DNA of 8,506 bases from CAZESH01 sp964514665. GTDB taxonomy: Bacteria > Bacillota > Bacilli > Paenibacillales > KCTC-25726. Shown here piece after piece: positions 1 to 7,222 of the stretch. Position 1 is the stretch's first letter. Each line of letters opens with the position of its first letter. The stretch is taken from contig CAZESH010000190.1 in assembly GCA_964514665.1 (NCBI GenBank), forward strand, positions 1-8,506, given 5' to 3'. The notes under the pieces are model-generated. The model was not told the origin of the DNA, searched no databases, and saw only the letters and a list, made by a program, of their open reading frames with translations. Position numbers and translations under genes: made by a program.

Positions 1-670
1 GCTCATACCAAGTGGAATAATTTGGCTTTTTCTCCTTCCATTCGCCTTTGGCGATCGCCTTGATGACCATCAAACCAGCATCCTGACGTTTGACTTCCTC
101 CACCAGCTGATCAAAAATGGCACGATAGTCCGGCCGGCTGTAAAGCACGAAATTCAGCGGTGTCAGAACCGTTTCAAATGGATATCTGAGCAGCCCTTCC
201 CGATGCACGGCTGGCGCATTATGTCCGTGTCCGGTGATGCCGATCCGCTTGATCAGCCCTTCCTCCTTGGCTTTGATCGCAGCTTCCAAGGCACCGCCCT
301 TGGCCGTGACCAAATCCAGCTCCTCAAAGCTTGTAACAGCATGCAGCTGCAATAAATCCACGTTATCCACCTGCAGACGTGCAAGCGACTCCTCGATTTC
401 CCTGCGAGCATCGTCTGCAGAGCGCTGCCCCGTCTTCGTCGAAAGGAAAATCCGTTCGCGGATTTCTTTCATCCATGGCCCCAGGCGAAGCTCCGAGTCG
501 CCATAGCTCCTGGCCGTATCGAAATGATTGATTCCGGCATCAAGCGCATACCGGATCGACTCATCAGCGACATCTTGTGATACTTCGCCCAGACTGGCGG
601 CTCCAAAAATCACCACCGTACTGTTTTGTTCCGTGCGTCCCAGCCTTCTTTTCTCCAATCCGTTTTCCAT
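1..670 (-). CDS. Aldo/keto reductase, partial (C-terminus beyond left edge)
   Basis: NAD(P)H-dependent oxidoreductase of the aldo/keto reductase superfamily (TIM barrel, cytosolic); the physiological carbonyl substrate cannot be told from sequence. Translating the minus strand from ATG at 670 gives 223 residues with no stop before the edge. It opens MENGLEKRRLGRTEQNSTVV, typical of the family N-terminus. The catalytic tetrad is all visible: Asp51 (in HFDTA), Tyr56 (in RSYGDSE), Lys79 (in STKTG) and His110 (in LLQLHAV). The segment GLIKRIGITGHG near 140-150 is the usual beta strand before the mid-barrel. Family members are about 310-330 residues, so roughly the last third, including the phosphate-binding part of the cofactor site, lies outside. 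An AAAGGGTGG ribosome site precedes the ATG. The gene is divergent from the glycosyltransferase. Family confident, substrate unknown. Confidence 0.92.
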   Translation of the reverse strand, partial: MENGLEKRRLGRTEQNSTVVIFGAASLGEVSQDVADESIRYALDAGINHFDTARSYGDSELRLGPWMKEIRERIFLSTKTGQRSADDARREIEESLARLQVDNVDLLQLHAVTSFEELDLVTAKGGALEAAIKAKEEGLIKRIGITGHGHNAPAVHREGLLRYPFETVLTPLNFVLYSRPDYRAIFDQLVEEVKRQDAGLMVIKAIAKGEWKEKKPNYSTWYE

Positions 671-802
671 TGGCTCCCCACCCTTTATTCAAATTTTTCG
701 GACCCCCGCAATTCCTTCTTCCGATTGCAGGGCTTTCTTTTATTATGATGGAAGCGGCTGATGATAAAAAGTAGTGAATTTGTGTTCAGCTAATTTATAA
801 AA

Positions 803-817
803 CGTTATTAAGTAACG
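803..817. promoter_or_regulatory. Palindromic operator-like site in divergent spacer
   Basis: CGTTATTAAGTAACG has 5-bp perfect arms (CGTTA/TAACG) around a 5-base centre. On the minus strand a TTATAA/TATAAA box follows it directly, where a promoter for the aldo/keto reductase could lie, but no good -35 was found. It is seen in sequence as an inverted repeat; a repressor role is inference only. Confidence 0.25.
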
Positions 818-866
818 AATAAATACTAGAATGTGGAAAAACGAAGAAAAATGTCGCAGGATAATG

Positions 867-912
867 TTGACATAGTAGAATTCGAGAAGTTAAGATTATA
901 ATGTTATATAAT
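867..912 (+). promoter_or_regulatory. SigA-like promoter of the glycosyltransferase gene
   Basis: A perfect -35 TTGACA (867-872) is followed after 18 bases by TAAGAT (891-896, 4 of 6 matches to TATAAT). Two perfect TATAAT hexamers also occur at 897-902 and 907-912, but these are 24 and 34 bases from the TTGACA and lack a good -35 of their own. All three choices put the transcript start within about 30-50 bases of the chosen start codon at 952. Which -10 is used cannot be decided by eye. Confidence 0.55.
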
Positions 913-951
913 TCCAGTAAAAAGCTATAAATGGAAACGTGGGTGAGTGGT

Positions 952-1659
952 TTGAGTTCGCGCAAGAAGCTCAAAGAACTGCGAACAATCGCAATTATAC
1001 CGGCTTTGCATGAAGGGGAAAGCATCGGCACCTTGATTTACAGGCTGAAAAAAGCTTATCCCCACATCGAAGTATTGATCATTAACGGTGGTTCCTGTGA
1101 TCACGCAGAGGAAAACGCCCGGAAAATGGGTTCGCAAGTCATCTCTTTGGCCGAAAATCCGGGTGTTGGCGAAGCCATGCAAACCGGATATGCATACGCT
1201 TATGAGCATGGATTCGACATCGTCCTGCAAATGGACGCAGACGGTCAATATCGGCCCGAAGAGCTTTTCAAGGTCTTGGAGCCCCTTGTTACCGGTGAAG
1301 CCGATATGGTTGTCGGTTCCAGGTTCATCGCCAAAACCGGCCACCGGCAGGCGTCAAGCCGCAGAATTGGCATTTACATCTTGTCCGAAATGGTCAGCCT
1401 GATTGCCAAACAGCCGATCAAGGACGTCACCTCAGGCTTTCGCGCGGTAAACCGCAAGGTAATTGAATTGTTTGCCGATGATTATTCCACCGATTATCCC
1501 GAAGTCAACTCTTTGCTCCTGGTCAAAAAACACGATTTGAAAATCAAGGAGGTTCCGGTGGAGATGAACGCCAGAAAACCCGGGCATTCCTCAATTTCTT
1601 ATTTCAAATCCTTGTATTACATGCTTAAGGTTACGTTAACCTTATGGAAAAGGGCATAG
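952..1659 (+). CDS. Family 2 glycosyltransferase (dolichyl/polyprenyl-phosphate sugar synthase-like)
   Basis: GT-A fold glycosyltransferase resembling DPM1-type enzymes, which move a sugar from a nucleotide sugar to a polyprenyl phosphate at the inner membrane face; sugar and acceptor are unknown. With the TTG start at 952 it has 235 residues: an N-terminal strand with PALHEGES (17-24), the metal/donor site DADGQ (95-99), GSRF (122-125), TSGFR (160-164) and YPE (182-184). It lacks the C-terminal membrane pair of GtrB-like relatives. Start choice: ATG at 931 is in frame but has no ribosome site, while TTG 952 has GGTGA five bases upstream; 931 remains the alternative (242 residues). Odd point: the usual N/D-D-G-S donor-binding motif reads NGGSCD (45-50), so the uridine-contacting Asp is Gly. 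It is a single gene, followed by its own terminator. Confidence 0.88.
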   Translation: MSSRKKLKELRTIAIIPALHEGESIGTLIYRLKKAYPHIEVLIINGGSCDHAEENARKMGSQVISLAENPGVGEAMQTGYAYAYEHGFDIVLQMDADGQYRPEELFKVLEPLVTGEADMVVGSRFIAKTGHRQASSRRIGIYILSEMVSLIAKQPIKDVTSGFRAVNRKVIELFADDYSTDYPEVNSLLLVKKHDLKIKEVPVEMNARKPGHSSISYFKSLYYMLKVTLTLWKRA

Positions 1660-1708
1660 AGCCTCGCTCCGTTCCAGCGGCCTGTGAATATACCTTCTAT
1701 CTTCCCCC

Positions 1709-1745
1709 GACAAAATCAGGTAAACTGAATTTGTCCTATTTTTTT
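1709..1745 (+). terminator. Rho-independent terminator after the glycosyltransferase
   Basis: The stem GACAAA-A-TCAG (1709-1719) pairs with CTGA-A-TTTGTC (1725-1735) around the loop GTAAA, with one A/A mismatch. CTA and seven T's (1739-1745) follow. It lies only 24 bases before the lipid kinase ATG, so the two genes are probably separate transcripts, or the hairpin attenuates read-through into the kinase. Confidence 0.85.
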
Positions 1746-1768
1746 GTGTCGAAAAAGGGGAGAAGCGT

Positions 1769-2680
1769 ATGCTTGCTTTTGTCGTAAATCCTGTTTCCGG
1801 AAACGGAAAGGGGAGAAAGGTATGGGTGCAAGTCGAGTCCGCATTGCAAGCAGGCAGAGAGCCATTTGTAGTTCATTTTACACAGCAGGCCGGGGACGCC
1901 AGGCAATATGCCGGGAAGCTGTGCGCAGAAGGCGGGTATCGCTGTATCATCGCCGTTGGCGGAGACGGAACAGCCAATGAAGTGATACACGGCCTTTATG
2001 CCTCGAAATCACAAGCCGTTTTCGGCTATATTCCCGCAGGCTCCGGCAACGACTTTGCCAGAGGGCATGGTTTGCCTTTGCAGCCGTTGAAAGCGCTGGA
2101 GTTTATCTTATCGAATCCGCCGCCGCAAAGCATGGATCTGTTCTCGCTCGGGGAGAGGGGGATCGCAGCCAGCTCCATCGGAGTAGGCTTCGACGCCACG
2201 GTCGCGCAAATGACCAATTCTGCCCCCTACAAAAAATGGTTGAACCGGCTTAACCTCGGTTTTCTCTCTTACGTCATCACCGTCATTCGGGCCTTATTTA
2301 CCTATCAACCCGTACACAGTGAAATCTTCATAGATGGCCAAAGCTATCAGTACGCGAATGTGTGGCTCATCTCCATCAACAATATCCCCTTTATCGGCGG
2401 CGGTATGAAAATCTGTCCGGACGCTTCACCAAACGACGGATTGGCGGAAATATGCGTCGTCCACAGCATTAACCGCTTTGAGCTGCTGCGGGTATTTCCG
2501 CTGGTGTATTCGGGAAAACACATTCGTCATCCGGCCGTCCGCTTTCACCGCGGCCAGCGCATTTCCGTCCGTCCTGCGCTCAAGCTCGACGTACATGCCG
2601 ATGGTGAAGACGCCGAGTCTACTCCGCTTGACGTATCAGTCCTGACGGTTTGCTTAAGGGTGGTCAAACCAACAAATTAA
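1769..2680 (+). CDS. Diacylglycerol/lipid kinase, YegS/DgkB/BmrU family
   Basis: ATP-dependent lipid kinase with the DAGK catalytic domain. Relatives such as DgkB phosphorylate diacylglycerol to phosphatidic acid, recycling it into phospholipid synthesis at the inner membrane face. It has 303 residues, the usual length. Motifs: NPVSGNGKG (7-15), nucleotide-binding GGDGTANE (64-71), PAGSGNDFAR (89-98), IGVGFDA (137-143), the structural metal region GGMKICPDASPNDGLAEI (211-228), and DGE (278-280), whose Asp acts as general base in staphylococcal DgkB. No signal peptide or membrane segment. The start is well supported by AAGGGGAG (1755-1762) before ATG 1769. The next gene follows after 62 bases with no terminator, so cotranscription with thiamine diphosphokinase is likely. 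Family confident; diacylglycerol as the exact substrate is inferred. Confidence 0.92.
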   Translation: MLAFVVNPVSGNGKGRKVWVQVESALQAGREPFVVHFTQQAGDARQYAGKLCAEGGYRCIIAVGGDGTANEVIHGLYASKSQAVFGYIPAGSGNDFARGHGLPLQPLKALEFILSNPPPQSMDLFSLGERGIAASSIGVGFDATVAQMTNSAPYKKWLNRLNLGFLSYVITVIRALFTYQPVHSEIFIDGQSYQYANVWLISINNIPFIGGGMKICPDASPNDGLAEICVVHSINRFELLRVFPLVYSGKHIRHPAVRFHRGQRISVRPALKLDVHADGEDAESTPLDVSVLTVCLRVVKPTN

Positions 2681-2742
2681 TGGATTTCATTTCAACATTC
2701 AGGAAATAATTTTCTAAGCAACACATAAATGAGGTGAAAGAC

Positions 2743-3408
2743 ATGTCCAAACGCGCATTCATTTTTTCCGGTGGAAATCTAGGAGATTGGGCACTTGAGA
2801 ATATTACCCCGCAGGATGAATTAATCGGGGCCGATCGCGGCGCGATGTTTTTAATCGAGCATGGATTTACACCTGATCTTGCCATCGGCGATTTTGATTC
2901 CGTTGCTGCGGAGCAATTAGAAACGATTCGCCGGCAATCGCGGCGTTTTATCGACTGCGATCCGGTTTGGAAGGATCTGACCGATACGGAAATGGCTTTG
3001 CAAACGGCCATGGAACTTTTCCCGGATGCAGATGAAATTCGTATCGTCGGTGCGCTCGGGAGCCGTTTTGATCATTCATTGGCGAATGTGCATTTATTAA
3101 GACGGGCTTTGGATAAAAATTTTTCCTGCGCAATTCTTGATGCCTGCAACGAAATCCGCTTGATCGATTCTTCCCATCCGCTGACCGTACAAAAAGGGCG
3201 ATTCCCTTATCTTTCCCTGCTTCCCCTTAGTTTACAAGTCACCGGAGTCACGCTCACAGGATTTCAATATCCTCTGGATGATGCTTTGTTGGAAGTAGGC
3301 CATTCACTTGGAATCAGCAATGTGATCGAGCAGGATCAAGCCCGGATTGAAGTGGGCTCGGGCTTGCTGCTCGTCATTCAAAGCAGGGATGTTCAGCCCG
3401 GCAGGTAG
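2743..3408 (+). CDS. thiN: Thiamine diphosphokinase (thiamine pyrophosphokinase)
   Basis: Transfers a pyrophosphoryl group from ATP to thiamine, giving thiamine diphosphate (TPP) and AMP; the salvage route to TPP in Firmicutes, cytosolic. It has 221 residues, normal for the family. Motifs: GADRGA (29-34), PDLAIGDFDS (44-53), KDLTDTE (77-83), the GxxGxRxDH loop as GALGSRFDH (103-111), and the C-terminal SLGISNV (188-194) of the thiamine-binding half. Start choice: a GTG at 2734 is in frame, but it sits inside the ribosome site GAGGTGAAAG (2731-2740), so ATG 2743 six bases after AGGTG is the true start. It probably shares a transcript with the lipid kinase. No TPP riboswitch was seen upstream. 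It is convergent with a TPP-dependent oxidoreductase that would use its product. Confidence 0.94.
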   Translation: MSKRAFIFSGGNLGDWALENITPQDELIGADRGAMFLIEHGFTPDLAIGDFDSVAAEQLETIRRQSRRFIDCDPVWKDLTDTEMALQTAMELFPDADEIRIVGALGSRFDHSLANVHLLRRALDKNFSCAILDACNEIRLIDSSHPLTVQKGRFPYLSLLPLSLQVTGVTLTGFQYPLDDALLEVGHSLGISNVIEQDQARIEVGSGLLLVIQSRDVQPGR

Positions 3409-3597
3409 GCTGTAGGTTGGCTGATTCGGATTCATATAGAGAAAGGGATTTCTGTTCCTTAGTTCGATTGCTTTCCGGCGAGGCATGACCAGTGCGAACC
3501 TGACAGACCAAGAACCATCGAAGCATTTGCATAAAGGGAAGTTCTCAACCGAACCAAACCAAAACTTCACCCAAAACCTTCCGACTATTTTAAAGTC
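3409..3597. other. Unexplained 3' spacer between convergent genes
   Basis: About 190 bases lie between the thiN stop and the shared terminator. The minus strand has an open frame from GTG 3570, with GGAAGG upstream, that runs on antisense into thiN to 3304 (88 codons). I do not recognise the product, and its second half is thiN read backwards, so I do not call it a gene. The stretch is long for a plain 3' untranslated region; a decayed or dispersed repeat is possible. GAAGTT (3538-3543) and AACTTC (3563-3568) form a weak inverted repeat. Confidence 0.3.
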
Positions 3598-3633
3598 AAA
3601 AAGCTCACCTGCCGGAGCAGGTGGGCTTTTTTT
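3598..3633. terminator. Bidirectional terminator between thiN and the oxidoreductase operon
   Basis: The stem GCTCACCTGC (3603-3612) pairs with GCAGGTGGGC (3617-3626) through one G/U pair around the loop CGGA. It is flanked by an A-run (3598-3602) and a T-run (3627-3633), so it gives a GC-rich hairpin with a U-tract on both strands. It ends the plus-strand thiN transcript and, 20 bases after the alpha-beta stop, the minus-strand operon. Confidence 0.95.
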
Positions 3634-3652
3634 ATGACTTGTGTTCCATTAT

Positions 3653-5959
3653 TTACAGATAAGGATGTTCGTGCTTGGCTTTCAGTGCGCTCCAGCGGCG
3701 ATCAACTTCACCTTCGAATGCTTTGTAGGCTTCGGCGTATTCCGGCTTGGTAAGATGGCGGGTTTTGCCCATCGTTTTCAGCCAATCGGATAACGGAACG
3801 CGCTTGTTCTTCTCTTCCGGATTGTAGGTGATCGTCGTTATGCCGTTCTCCACTTCATAGAGCGGGAAGAAACAGGATTCAACCGCATGGTCGATAATCT
3901 CGGTTCCTTCCTTTTCCGTGGACAGCCAGTTCAGCGGACAAGTGATCAGGATTTTGCCGTAGACCAAGCCTTCATGCTGCGCATACCATTGTGCTTTGGC
4001 GGCTTTTTTCACCAAGTCCTGCGGATGCGATTCAGCTCCGGTAAACACATAAGGGATATGGGTTGCCGCCATGATCTGCGCGGTATCCTTGTGATGGAAC
4101 AGCTTTCCGCCTTGATACTTGCCGACATTGGAGGTCGAGGTGCGATGACCCATCGGTGTGGAGTAAGAAAGCTGCGCACCTGTGTTCATATATCCTTCAT
4201 TATCATACTCGATGATGATCATCTTATGATTCCGCAATGCGGCGCCGATTGCCGGCCCCATGCCGATGTCCATGCCGCCGTCTCCTGTGACCATGACAAA
4301 GGTGAAATCGTCTTTCAAACCGAGATGGTCGAGTTCTCCGCGCGCTTTACGCTGCCAGAACATTTCCACGACACCGGAGAGCGTTGCCGCCCCGTTTTGG
4401 AAAAGGTTGTGAATGTAAGTCGCTTTATGCGCGGAATACGGATAACCGGTTGTAACGACCATGGCGCAGCCGGTATGGAACAAGGCTACGATGTCGCCTT
4501 CGATGCCTTTGAAGAACAGCTCGAGGCCGGAGAAGATGCCGCAGCCGGGGCAAGCGCCGTGACCGGAAGCGATCCGCTTCGGTTTTTTCGTAAGTGCACG
4601 CAGCGGCGGAATTTTTACATTCAGCTTTCCTGTTTCCTCATTCGGCTCAACTTTGATCAAGCCGGTATTGAGATCCTCATATTTCATCGGATTCAACACG
4701 CGTTTCGGAGCATTTGCCGGATCCCCAGGGGTATGACCCCAATAATCAAAAGGAACCTCGACTTTGCCTTTTTCAGCGGCGTCGATCGCCAATTGGAAGA
4801 AATGCTCGGCATCCTCGGCGTAGAAGTCCTTGCCGCCCAAACCGTAAATGCGGTTGATCACCAGCGTCTGATGATTGCCTGCCGTATATAAGGCGGATTT
4901 GATTTCCTGCACCATGTTGCCGCCATGTCCCCCGTAAGAATCGGCGCGATCGCCGACTGTGACCGCCTTGACGTTTTTGAGCGCTTCTACAATTGCATTA
5001 GCCGGGAATGGGCGAATGATATTCGGAGAAATCGATCCCGCTTTGATCCCTTGTTCACGCAGCTTGTCGACTACATCCTTGGTGATTTCCGCCGCGGAAT
5101 TCAAGAGGAATACGGCGACCTCCGCATCCTCCATGCGATACAGATCGAGCAGCGGATAATCTCGACCGGTCAGCTCCGCATATTCCTTGCGAATCCGTTC
5201 ATACACTTTCTCCGCATTATACATGGCAACGGACTGCTGATAGCAATTGTTGATATAGTCAGGTTCATTCATGTAAGGTCCGACGGTTATCGGATTGTTG
5301 CGATCGAGCGTATTCGGGAAGCCGGTCGGCGGTTTTTCGCCGATAAAGGCATGCACGTCCTCGCGAGTGGCAATCGTCATCACCCTGCGTTTTTGGTGCG
5401 AGGTGAAGTATCCGTCAAACGCCACCATCACAGGCAAGCGAACTTCTGTATCTTCCGCCAGCTTGATGGCCATAATATTCATGTCATATACCGCTTGCGG
5501 ATCACGGGCAAGCAGGATTGGCCAACCCGTATTCAAGGCAAAATACAAATCCGAATGGTCGCCGTGAATGTCCAAAGGACCGGAGACCGAGCGGCAAACC
5601 AGATTGAGCACCATCGGAAAACGCGTACCCGATTGCACCGGCATTTGTTCAAGCATATATAAATATCCATTTGCGCTTGTTGCGTTGAATACGCGACCGC
5701 CTGCCGTGGACGCGCCATAGCATATACCTGCCGAACCATGCTCTCCGTCAGCCGGAATCAGTTTGATGTCATGCTGTCCGTTGGCTTTCATCAAATCCAG
5801 AAACTGAGCTACTTCCGTAGAAGGCGAAATCGGGAAATATCCCATGATATGATAATTAATCTGATGCGCCGCATAAGCAGCCATCTCATTACCGGATTCA
5901 TACACCATCCGCTGCTCTACTTTTCCCTGTCCCTTTTCTCTTGAAATTTCAATCGCCAT
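3653..5959 (-). CDS. Pyruvate:ferredoxin oxidoreductase, fused alpha-beta subunit
   Basis: Core of an oxygen-sensitive TPP enzyme that splits pyruvate with CoA into acetyl-CoA and CO2 and reduces ferredoxin or flavodoxin. In 768 residues it joins alpha and beta chains. Alpha (about 18-260): YFPISPSTEV (41-50), DGEHGSAG with the TPP-activating Glu73, substrate Arg123 in CRSVSG, DIHGDHSD (130-137), FDGYFTSHQ (181-189). A transketolase-C-like domain II follows (about 270-400). Beta (about 455-700): GHGACPGCG (466-474), GDGGMDIG (559-566), YDNEGYMNTGAQ (585-596). Cys470, 473, 498 and 674 fit the four ligands of the proximal 4Fe-4S cluster. The FDG and NTGAQ motifs favour pyruvate over 2-oxoglutarate; a branched 2-oxoacid is the alternative. 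ATG 5959 has AAAGGTGG upstream. It is the second operon gene, 26 bases after gamma-delta. Confidence 0.93.
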   Translation of the reverse strand: MAIEISREKGQGKVEQRMVYESGNEMAAYAAHQINYHIMGYFPISPSTEVAQFLDLMKANGQHDIKLIPADGEHGSAGICYGASTAGGRVFNATSANGYLYMLEQMPVQSGTRFPMVLNLVCRSVSGPLDIHGDHSDLYFALNTGWPILLARDPQAVYDMNIMAIKLAEDTEVRLPVMVAFDGYFTSHQKRRVMTIATREDVHAFIGEKPPTGFPNTLDRNNPITVGPYMNEPDYINNCYQQSVAMYNAEKVYERIRKEYAELTGRDYPLLDLYRMEDAEVAVFLLNSAAEITKDVVDKLREQGIKAGSISPNIIRPFPANAIVEALKNVKAVTVGDRADSYGGHGGNMVQEIKSALYTAGNHQTLVINRIYGLGGKDFYAEDAEHFFQLAIDAAEKGKVEVPFDYWGHTPGDPANAPKRVLNPMKYEDLNTGLIKVEPNEETGKLNVKIPPLRALTKKPKRIASGHGACPGCGIFSGLELFFKGIEGDIVALFHTGCAMVVTTGYPYSAHKATYIHNLFQNGAATLSGVVEMFWQRKARGELDHLGLKDDFTFVMVTGDGGMDIGMGPAIGAALRNHKMIIIEYDNEGYMNTGAQLSYSTPMGHRTSTSNVGKYQGGKLFHHKDTAQIMAATHIPYVFTGAESHPQDLVKKAAKAQWYAQHEGLVYGKILITCPLNWLSTEKEGTEIIDHAVESCFFPLYEVENGITTITYNPEEKNKRVPLSDWLKTMGKTRHLTKPEYAEAYKAFEGEVDRRWSALKAKHEHPYL

Positions 5960-5985
5960 GGTTTACCCACCTTTCATAATCATAA

Positions 5986-6999
5986 TCAGTTTGCCGCAAA
6001 ATCGAATCTATGCGGAACACGATGTTCCTCAGCGTAGCCGTCGTCATATTCGCGGGCTTCCGACAGAGCTTCCGTCGGGCAAGCCACCACGCATTTCAAA
6101 CAGCCCTTGCAGTATTGATAGTCAATGCCCTGAAGAAACATTTGCGGTCTGCCGCGCTTGTCGTTTTGTTCTTCCCAGACAAAGCAGAAATCCGGACAGA
6201 CGTTGTCGCAGGCCGCGCAGTGGATGCATTTTTCGTTGTCAAATTGCGGCATCATCCCGGAACGGGAAATGCTAAGATCTTTTAAAATGCTGTTGCCGGG
6301 GTTGGTGATCATGCCGCCTATCGGTTGGGTCGCATAGCCGAGAACCGGCGTGTCTTGCCGCACAAAATTAGGCATCGATGCGCCCTCAGGAAGCTTGAAG
6401 CTTTGGAATTTAACCTCGTGATAACCGCGATCGAACGTGCGAAGCGCAGGTTCAACGGCATTTGGATACTTTTTGATCAATGAATTGCGAATGACATCTC
6501 GCATGATTTGCGGATCCAAAAATTCGGTAAGCCGGAACAATCCGCCGAGCATCGCCATATTCACGCGGTTGTTTTCATCCAAGGCAATCCCCGTGGCGTC
6601 GATCACGGCAATCGTGCCTCCGGCCAGATGAAGCTTTTCCTTCAACTGCTCGGGAGTTTTGGTGGAATTCACCAGCACCACGCTATCCTCATAGATTCCG
6701 CTGATTACATTTATGGTTTTGGCCAGGTTCTCATGAAAAACCCCCACTACATGGGGTCTTTCAACCGGTGTAGTATCCCGGATCTTGGTTTCCAAATCGC
6801 AGAACCGGATATGCGCTTTAACCGGCGAACCTTTTTTCTCCGAACCATACGAGGAAAAACTGACCCCGTTCAAACCTGCGCCTACAACACCTGCTTCTGC
6901 AAGCATTTTCCCCGCAAGGTTGGCTCCCAGACCGCCAATGGATTCCAATCGGATCTCAAAAAATCCAAGACCGTTGACTTTAGGCAATACTGAAGACAT
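5986..6999 (-). CDS. Pyruvate:ferredoxin oxidoreductase, fused gamma-delta subunit
   Basis: Partner of the alpha-beta chain; supplies the gamma (CoA-handling) domain and a two-cluster ferredoxin domain that carries electrons from the TPP site to the external acceptor. It has 337 residues. Gamma (about 14-195) starts with ESIGGLGANLAGKMLAEAG-type residues 19-37, continues with SSYGSEKKGSPVKAHIR (49-65) and ends near YHEVK. The delta part (about 225-320) has eight cluster Cys: 258, 261, 264, 268 in CIHCAACDNVCP and 297, 300, 303, 307 in CKGCLKCVVACP, i.e. two 4Fe-4S clusters. Start choice: TTG 7005 is in frame but only about 3 bases from the AAAGGGGAAG ribosome site; ATG 6999 has proper spacing. 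First gene of the operon. No ferredoxin or flavodoxin gene is in the window. Confidence 0.92.
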   Translation of the reverse strand: MSSVLPKVNGLGFFEIRLESIGGLGANLAGKMLAEAGVVGAGLNGVSFSSYGSEKKGSPVKAHIRFCDLETKIRDTTPVERPHVVGVFHENLAKTINVISGIYEDSVVLVNSTKTPEQLKEKLHLAGGTIAVIDATGIALDENNRVNMAMLGGLFRLTEFLDPQIMRDVIRNSLIKKYPNAVEPALRTFDRGYHEVKFQSFKLPEGASMPNFVRQDTPVLGYATQPIGGMITNPGNSILKDLSISRSGMMPQFDNEKCIHCAACDNVCPDFCFVWEEQNDKRGRPQMFLQGIDYQYCKGCLKCVVACPTEALSEAREYDDGYAEEHRVPHRFDFAAN

Positions 7000-7132
7000 A
7001 CGCAACTTCCCCTTTCCATCCTCACTGATTATGTGTCATTGCCAAAAAATAGTGATCAATAAAATATAAAGAATGACTATTTCTCAGAAAATTTTCGATA
7101 CTTCTCTAAACTAATAATAACAGCATCAAAAT

Positions 7133-7141
7133 ATTATAGCA
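7133..7141 (-). promoter_or_regulatory. Extended -10 promoter candidate, oxidoreductase operon (proximal)
   Basis: Minus strand TGCTATAAT: a perfect TATAAT (7138-7133) preceded by the TGn extension. No good -35 is present at 16-18 bases (GCATTT at 17), which is usual for extended -10 promoters. The predicted start is near 7126, giving a leader of about 127 bases. Confidence 0.5.
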
Positions 7142-7222
7142 ACAATTATCTTAATAAATGCTTATGACCCGCTTTTTTATCACGGAAAGGCTTCTCATTT
7201 CATAATAAAAGTCCGCCAATTC

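Noticed and set aside
704..736. Hairpin CCC-GCAAT/ATTGC-GGG followed by a T-rich stretch on the plus strand
   Set aside because: Short broken stem, no plus-strand gene upstream to terminate, and no U-tract on the minus strand; it lies in the reductase leader.
795..1031. Minus-strand 78-codon frame in the divergent spacer
   Set aside because: It overlaps the glycosyltransferase start and promoter; low-complexity hydrophobic translation with no ribosome site seen.
925..1344. Minus-strand 139-codon frame opposite the glycosyltransferase
   Set aside because: Antisense shadow; the plus frame carries all the GT2 motifs.
3536..3572. Inverted repeat GAAGTT/AACTTC as a possible terminator
   Set aside because: Only six pairs with a 19-base loop and no U-tract; the strong terminator lies at 3598-3633.
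3887..5662. Long plus-strand open frames (334 and 245 codons) opposite the alpha-beta gene
   Set aside because: They are antisense to a confidently identified 768-residue enzyme, show no family motifs and have no convincing ribosome sites.
6508..6993. Plus-strand 161-codon frame opposite the gamma-delta gene
   Set aside because: Antisense shadow of a motif-verified gene; no recognisable product.
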